In this document: positions 28,088-32,393 of the stretch, piece after piece
Position numbering within the stretch: the stretch's first letter is position 1
How the letters are laid out: the number at the start of each line of letters is the position of its first letter
DNA from: Nemertoderma westbladi
Lineage: Eukaryota; Xenacoelomorpha; Nemertodermatida; Nemertodermatidae
Reading direction: 5' to 3'
Length of the DNA: 32,393 nucleotides
Assembly: GCA_032718475.1 (NCBI GenBank)
Contig: JAUCBJ010003155.1
Span: 1 to 32,393, forward strand
The notes under the pieces: model-generated
Told to the model about the DNA's origin: nothing
Seen by the model: only the letters and a program-made list of their open reading frames with translations
The model's database searches: none
Made by a program: the position numbers and the translations under genes

Positions 28088-28371
28088 AGTAATATGTTTC
28101 GATGTTTAAAATAATTAAACTTTTGATATTCTTTGATTATATAGTAATAGTAGAAATCAATGATCCCGTTACTATTCTAAAACGAAATGTTTCAAAATGT
28201 ATTTCTTGCATGTTTTTACAATAATAATATGATTTTTATAACACAATTTAGTATCTTGTGAGCACAGCATGATATCTTGCATGATACTTAATATATTGTG
28301 CCACAACTTACTATCTTGTAAGCACAACTTAATATCTTGTGCCACAACTTACTATCTTTGTCCCACAACAT
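28088..28371. other. Intron or intergenic DNA with a short tandem repeat
   Basis: From about 28246 to 28370 the phrase ACAACTTACTATCTTGT recurs three to four times with GAGCACA or GCC variants, a degenerate repeat of 20-40 bp. On the two-exon gene model this is intron. Confidence 0.5.
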
Positions 28372-28379
28372 CACCAACA

Positions 28380-29128
28380 CGGTGTACGGACAAATTTAAC
28401 CCGGACAATTCCGACCCACTCAGAGATCGAATGGAATTTTCATGGGTCGGAATTGTCCGGGTCGGAATTGTCCGAATCCAGCATAGGACAATTCCGAACC
28501 AAATTATTTAAAAAAAATAATAATAAATAATAGTTTTATTTAATATTACATTGTTTTATTATTCAACATAAGATTGCTGTGTCCTTAGATATTCTTTGGT
28601 CGAGACACTCGAATCTCGAACAGTTCGCAATTGTACGAGACACGATTACTATGTAATTTTATTGTGGCATTGTACTTTTCGAATTAAGGATATTCTGCAC
28701 TAACTTTACTAATCTGTTTTGAGCACACACCCCCATCCAAATATTTAATAATAGCTAGTTTTTTTTGAAAATGTTTTAAAACATATTAGCTATAAAGGAA
28801 AATATTAGTTTTCTAGAACACAGATTTTTGTTATTGATTACCGGTAATTTCAATTAAAATTATTATATTTATTTGGACCGGACAATTCCGACCTAGGACA
28901 ATTCCGACCCGGACAATTCCGACCCGGACAATTCCGACCCGGACAATTCCGACCTAGGACAATTCCGACCTAGGACAATTCCGACCTAGGACAATTCCGA
29001 CCTAGGACAATTCCGACCTAGGACAATTCCGACCCAGGCAATTCCGTCCTATTAAAAATTCATCCGATCTCTGAGTAGGTCTGAATTGTCCGGGTCGGAA
29101 TTGTCCGGGTTGGAATTGTCCTAGCATC
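28380..29128. mobile_element. 749-bp MITE with GGACAATTCCGACC tandem boxes and 8-bp duplication
   Basis: CACCAACA lies on both sides (28372-28379 and 29129-29136). Just inside, both ends carry AACCCGGACAATTCCGACC followed by CTCAGAGATCG, in inverted orientation. The right half holds about ten tandem 15-16 bp units of GGACAATTCCGACCTA type (28878-29046). The centre is AT-rich. The element sits inside the predicted intron between the exons at 29437-29600 and 27895-28082. Confidence 0.75.
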
Positions 29129-29136
29129 CACCAACA

Positions 29137-29436
29137 GATACTTGGTAAGTGTCATTATCTGCTTAGTGTAAATCTATTTTTAGACCTGCATTGAAGTAGG
29201 TTAAAAAGACCATTTATTTTTGTGCTAATTTTTAATCATGTTATATATGTACTTAATTTGAAATGTATTAATTACTATAAAATAATTATATTCTGTCATA
29301 AATCGACTCTCCAATTTCAAAAGAATAGGAAAACGTTTTATAAAAATCACTCCTACATAGAATATCTAATAACCCCGTATATATTCATACTGTAATTTAT
29401 CTAATCCGAAAATAACAATATATTTGAGTGGCTTAC
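29137..29436. other. Intron sequence in the two-exon model
   Basis: AT-rich, no ORF, lying between the MITE and the donor site of the upstream exon. Confidence 0.4.
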
Positions 29437-29600
29437 TTTATGCACATTATTCCAAGTGTTGACACGTTCCGATTTACAATTCTCGGAAGATAGCAGCGTG
29501 GAACCGCCACCGGCACAACCAACAACGCGAGAACTCGTCCAAAGATCATATACGTCTTCATCAGATCGAGTCCAAACTTTTAGTGCCAATTCATAAAATG
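29437..29600 (-). CDS. Internal exon (upstream of two) of a spliced gene of unknown function
   Basis: An acceptor (TTTTCGCATTTATAG at 29601) precedes the exon and a strong donor GTAAGC follows at 29436. After two bases completing a codon it encodes FYELALKVWTRSDEDVYDL, then SRVVGCAGGGSTLLSS, ENCKSERV and TWNNVHK, ending exactly in phase 0. The next exon's phase-0 start continues NNVHK with VKVVFYDD, so the phases agree. Two Cys (in VVGCAGG and ENCKS) could form a disulfide. The frame has no ATG at its start, so upstream exons are expected beyond 29601. On this model the retroelement at 29659-30632 sits in the preceding intron. Confidence 0.5.
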
Positions 29601-29658
29601 CTATAAATGCGAAAATTGTATTAATAATTAATTATAAATTAAGTAAAGGAATATTTAA

Positions 29659-30632
29659 TTAAATTAAAGCTGGATGACAGCCAGTTCCGCATCGCCGTTG
29701 CCATGCGGCTGGGAAGTAAGGTAGTCGAGCCGCATACCTGTCGCTGTGGTAGCCTGGTAGCTGCTGATGGTCTCCATGGTATCTGCTGCCAGAGGAGCGC
29801 TGGCCGGCATCCCCGCCACGCTATGTTGAACGATATAGTAAGGCGGGCGCTGGTCACCTGCGGGGTGTCCCCCATCCTTGAGCCCCCAGGTCTCTGTCGG
29901 AGCGATGGTAAGAGGGTTGACGGGGTTACAGTGATGCCTTGGAACCGCGGCCGCTCATTGGCCTGGGACGCAACCCTAACGGATCCCCTCGCCCCGAGTC
30001 ATCTCCAGCAGACCCTCATCGCTGGTGGCCGTGCTGCTGAGGAGGCTGAGCGGGTGAAGATTAGGAAGTATAGCGAGTTGGTAGAGCATGGTCGCTGCTA
30101 CTTCAGTCCCGTGGCCTTTGAGACCTTTGGTCGACCCGGACCCGAGACTGCCAGCTTCCTCCAGGAAGTCAGGGCGCGTCTTCATGCTCGGACCCATGAG
30201 CAACGGTCGCACCAGTTTTTGCTGCAACGCTTGGCGGTGGCAATTCTCATGGGAAACGCGGCGTCGGTGGTGGGAACCATGGACACACCCTTCCACTACA
30301 TCGGACTGTTTGATGGGGTTGATGGGTGATGGTGACTGTAACACAAGCGCCTGGCACCGCACCGCGTCAGGAAAAACAACTTATTAATACTCGCAATTGA
30401 ATAATCTAAATTTAAATTTTCCACTCTATAATCCAATTGATTTTTCTTATGTTTCTCTGTCAATATGCAAATATTCAAATTGATTGTGTTTTATACATAT
30501 ACATATATCTATACATTATTTATTGTGCAATGTTCTAAATTTTACTCTTTATTTATAATTAAATGCTTGAATAAATAGACCTAATAGTAATAAAAAAAAA
30601 AAAAAAAAATTAAATTAAATAAAAGTTAAATT
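29659..30632 (+). mobile_element. 5'-truncated non-LTR retrotransposon insertion with 13-bp duplication
   Basis: AAGGAATATTTAA occurs at 29646-29658 and 30633-30645, bracketing a 974-bp insert. The insert ends in about 17 A residues and further A/T-rich bases (30592-30632) and begins abruptly inside a coding frame. A duplication of variable length, an A-rich 3' end and 5' truncation are the hallmarks of target-primed reverse transcription. Confidence 0.85.
29670..30329 (+). pseudogene. C-terminal piece of a retrotransposon polyprotein: zinc knuckle plus PD-(D/E)XK-like nuclease
   Basis: The frame is open from about 29670 (LDDSQFRIAVAMRLGS) through the ATG at 29703 to a TGA at 30327-30329. 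Numbered from that Met, a Cys/His cluster (C13, C15, H25, C28, C29) precedes RSAGRHPRHAMLND. Then come EPPGLCRSDGKRVDG and RSLAWDATLTD (D73, D89), followed by RKYSEL, a Phe-rich stretch and RLAVAILMGNAASV. The layout resembles the C-terminal Cys/His motif and restriction-like endonuclease of RLE-type LINEs, with VDG where a PDG is usual. The polymerase part is missing through 5' truncation. Assignment as the tail of a reverse transcriptase protein is from memory of the family; the nuclease assignment is inference. Confidence 0.65.
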
Positions 30633-30702
30633 AAGGAATATTTAAAATAAACAGCTTTAGAATGAACAGTCAGATGTATAGGCCTACCGGCTTACGGTAC
30701 AT

Positions 30703-30819
30703 GTATGTGTAGGTGTAGGTGTAGGTGTAGGTGTATGTGTATGTGTATGTGTATGTGTATGTGTAGGTGTATGTGTAGGTGTAGGTGTAGGTGTAGGTGT
30801 AGGTGTAGGTGTAGGTGTA

Positions 30820-30856
<37 letters not shown>

Positions 30857-31050
30857 GTGTAGGTGTATGTGTAGGTGTATGTGTAGGTGTAGGTGTAGGT
30901 GTAGGTGTAGGTGTAGGTGTATGTGTAGGTGTAGGTGTAGGTGTATGTGTATGTGTAGGTGTAGGTGTAGGTGTAGGTGTAGGTGTAGGTGTATGTGTAG
31001 GTGTAGGTGTAGGTGTAGGTGTAGGTGTAGGTGTATGTGTAGCCTAGGTG
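30703..31050 (+). repeat. (GTGTAK)n hexanucleotide microsatellite, about 345 bp
   Basis: GTGTAG and GTGTAT hexamers alternate in blocks over some 57 units. The open frames across it on both strands (CRCM-type and HLHI-type repeats) are artefacts of the period. It is not a known telomere repeat. Confidence 0.95.
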
Positions 31051-31247
31051 TAGGCATAGCGTTTACCCCCAAAAATGAATACCATCTGGAAATCAGACAT
31101 CTCCCATTAACAAAGACCAAGTTCAGATCAAATCCAACCATAAGGGCGGACTGTTTTAATATCAACCGTAAGGTATCAGCTAGCTTACCCACCTATAGCA
31201 AATTAATAGGAAAGTAGTGACTACACCACATAGGATCCTGCATCTTT
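31051..31247. other. Short stretch between microsatellite and LINE fragment
   Basis: Open frames run through it on both strands but are extensions of the microsatellite frames. No recognisable protein. Confidence 0.4.
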
Positions 31248-32390
31248 TTGAACGTTTATCGGGAGGCGCGGGTTTTTTCGCTCCATTCCTTTGCAGAAGT
31301 GAAGGCTGCTGCAAAGAGCAGTAAGACCAATCGTGCCAGTGGAGTAGATGGTGTTCCCCCTGAGGTCTTTAAAATACCTGAGTGTTTAAAGCTCATCTAT
31401 CCCATCATAGTAGACATGTACCGAACAACAAGAGTCCCACAAGAAATGAAAACAAATAAGTTGGTGCCAGTTCCCAAGAAGGGCAACCTAACACTCTATG
31501 GTTCTTTTCGGGGAATCTCATTGATCTCGATTGCTGCAAAGCTATACAATAGAATTCTATTAAATCGTATCAGGGATCCCATTGAGAGACTGCTCCGTGG
31601 AAATCCGAATGGGTTCCGTAAAGGTCGTGGGACCATGGAGCCCATTTTGGCACTTAGAAGGATAATTGAAGAGCGATCAAAAAAGAAAGACGGGCATCTG
31701 GCTGTTATCTTTGTTGACTTCTTCAAGGCCTTTGATTCAGTCTCTCGCTCTCGTATGTTCAGCATACTTTCATTATTTGGGATTCCTGATGAAATCATTG
31801 CAGCAATCAGATCAGTATACGATGGTTCGACAACATTTGTGTCTACTGTTGACGGTGACACAGAACCATTTGAAGTGTTATGGGGCGTCCTCCAGGGAGA
31901 CACACTTGCACCATTCTTGTTCATTATTGTGGTTGACTATGTTCTACGCATGTCCTTAGATCATCATAATGATGATGGGGTGATGATAACTCGCTCGCTG
32001 ATAACTGGCTCCAGAAGTCGAGGAAATCCTGCCAAGTGCCTAACTGATCTAGACTTTGCTGATGACTTAGGAGTACTCTCAGAATCACTAGAGGGAGCCC
32101 AACGGCTCCTCAGCTCATTAGAACATGCTGCTTCTAGTGTTGGTCTTTTTATTAACTCCAGGAAGACCAAAATTCTGACAGTTAACTTTGAAAGTCCTCA
32201 GCAAGTCTCTGATCGGATGAGCATAAGCTCAAAGGATGGTATGCTTGAGCATGTGGACGACTTCTGTTACCTGGGATCATGGATCCGGAAGTCAGGTGAG
32301 CACCTTCGAATACGTAAGGGAAAGGCATGGGCAGCCTTGAATAGGCTTTCCAGGATTTGGAAGTCACCGAGAATTAATCGGAAACTTTAG
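31248..32390 (+). pseudogene. LINE reverse transcriptase fragment (RTE-like), 5'-truncated, premature stop
   Basis: The frame opens after a stop at 31218-31220 and has no initiator ATG at its start (the codon at 31248 is TTG). From that codon: AAAKSSKTNRASGVDGVPPE (residues 20-39), KLVPVPKKGN, GISLISIAAKLYNRIL, NGFRKGRGT, VIFVDFFKAFDS (D157), GVLQGDTLAPFLF, LDFADDLGVL (D272, D273), GLFINSRKTKI and a thumb-like AWAALNRLSRIW. This covers reverse transcriptase motifs 1-7 and part of the thumb; the endonuclease is absent. It ends in TAG (32388-32390) after INRKL, where such proteins normally go on with a basic residue, so the stop looks like an AAG-to-TAG change. Three bases later the window ends. 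It may belong with the C-terminal tail at 4487-4819. Confidence 0.85.
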
Positions 32391-32393
32391 GTC

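Noticed and set aside
29639-30387. Minus-strand and alternate-frame ORFs across the retrotransposon tail
   Set aside because: Shadows of the plus-strand frame at 29670-30329, which carries the conserved motifs.
30692-31217. Long open frames on both strands encoding Cys/Arg/Met or His/Leu/Ile repeats
   Set aside because: They follow from a hexamer whose frames contain no stop; composition is pure microsatellite translation.

Overview
The window looks like a stretch of an invertebrate animal genome. It is AT-rich and gene-poor, with no operons or bacterial gene packing. It is filled with non-LTR retrotransposons, short DNA transposons flanked by target-site duplications, satellites and microsatellites. 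Short palindromes related to TAGGCCTA and TACCGGTA recur throughout. A CR1-type LINE, an animal Mutator-like transposase family and a long C2H2 zinc-finger protein all suggest a metazoan. A marine invertebrate (for example an echinoderm or hemichordate) is a guess from general flavour, not something the sequence proves.

Layout. 1-4.44 kb: a CR1-like LINE on the minus strand with both ORFs open (ORF1 with a PHD-like finger; ORF2 with endonuclease and reverse transcriptase). 4.49-4.84 kb: a decayed 3' end of a second LINE type, ending in a (TAG)n tail. 5.58-6.64 kb: a 1.06-kb foldback palindrome. 6.65-9.9 kb: a satellite of 58-bp monomers with higher-order structure, followed by a second satellite (9.9-10.23 kb). 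11.0-11.44 kb: a palindromic MITE. 11.58-11.88 kb: a small hypothetical ORF facing away from the zinc-finger gene. 11.95-13.94 kb: an intact 663-residue protein with 18 C2H2 fingers.

14.52-23.34 kb: this interval is bounded by a roughly 165-bp inverted repeat and carries an intact Mutator-like transposase (21.1-22.8 kb) near its right end. It may be one large Mutator-like element filled with later insertions: a piggyBac-like MITE, a 711-bp long-TIR MITE with a 9-bp duplication, a box-rich segment with two small convergent ORFs, and a foldback. 23.7 kb: a tRNA-like remnant. 24.04-25.08 kb: a MITE with many GTTGCCGAAACGC-type boxes. 25.65-25.73 kb: C-rich tracts. 26.0-27.78 kb: a divergent tandem repeat of about 162 bp, split by a 1,011-bp MITE with an 8-bp duplication.

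27.9-29.6 kb: two exon-like blocks on the minus strand with matching splice phases, the best evidence here for a spliced host gene. Their intron holds another MITE. 29.66-30.63 kb: a 5'-truncated retrotransposon tail with an A-rich 3' end and a 13-bp duplication. 30.7-31.05 kb: a (GTGTAK)n microsatellite. 31.25 kb to the edge: a 5'-truncated LINE reverse transcriptase with a premature stop.

Most of the DNA is therefore mobile or repetitive. The likely host or domesticated genes are the zinc-finger gene, the two-exon minus-strand gene and perhaps the small ORFs. Six short elements keep recognisable target-site duplications (8, 9 or TTAA), so the order of insertion can partly be read. All calls come from reading the sequence; no database search was run.
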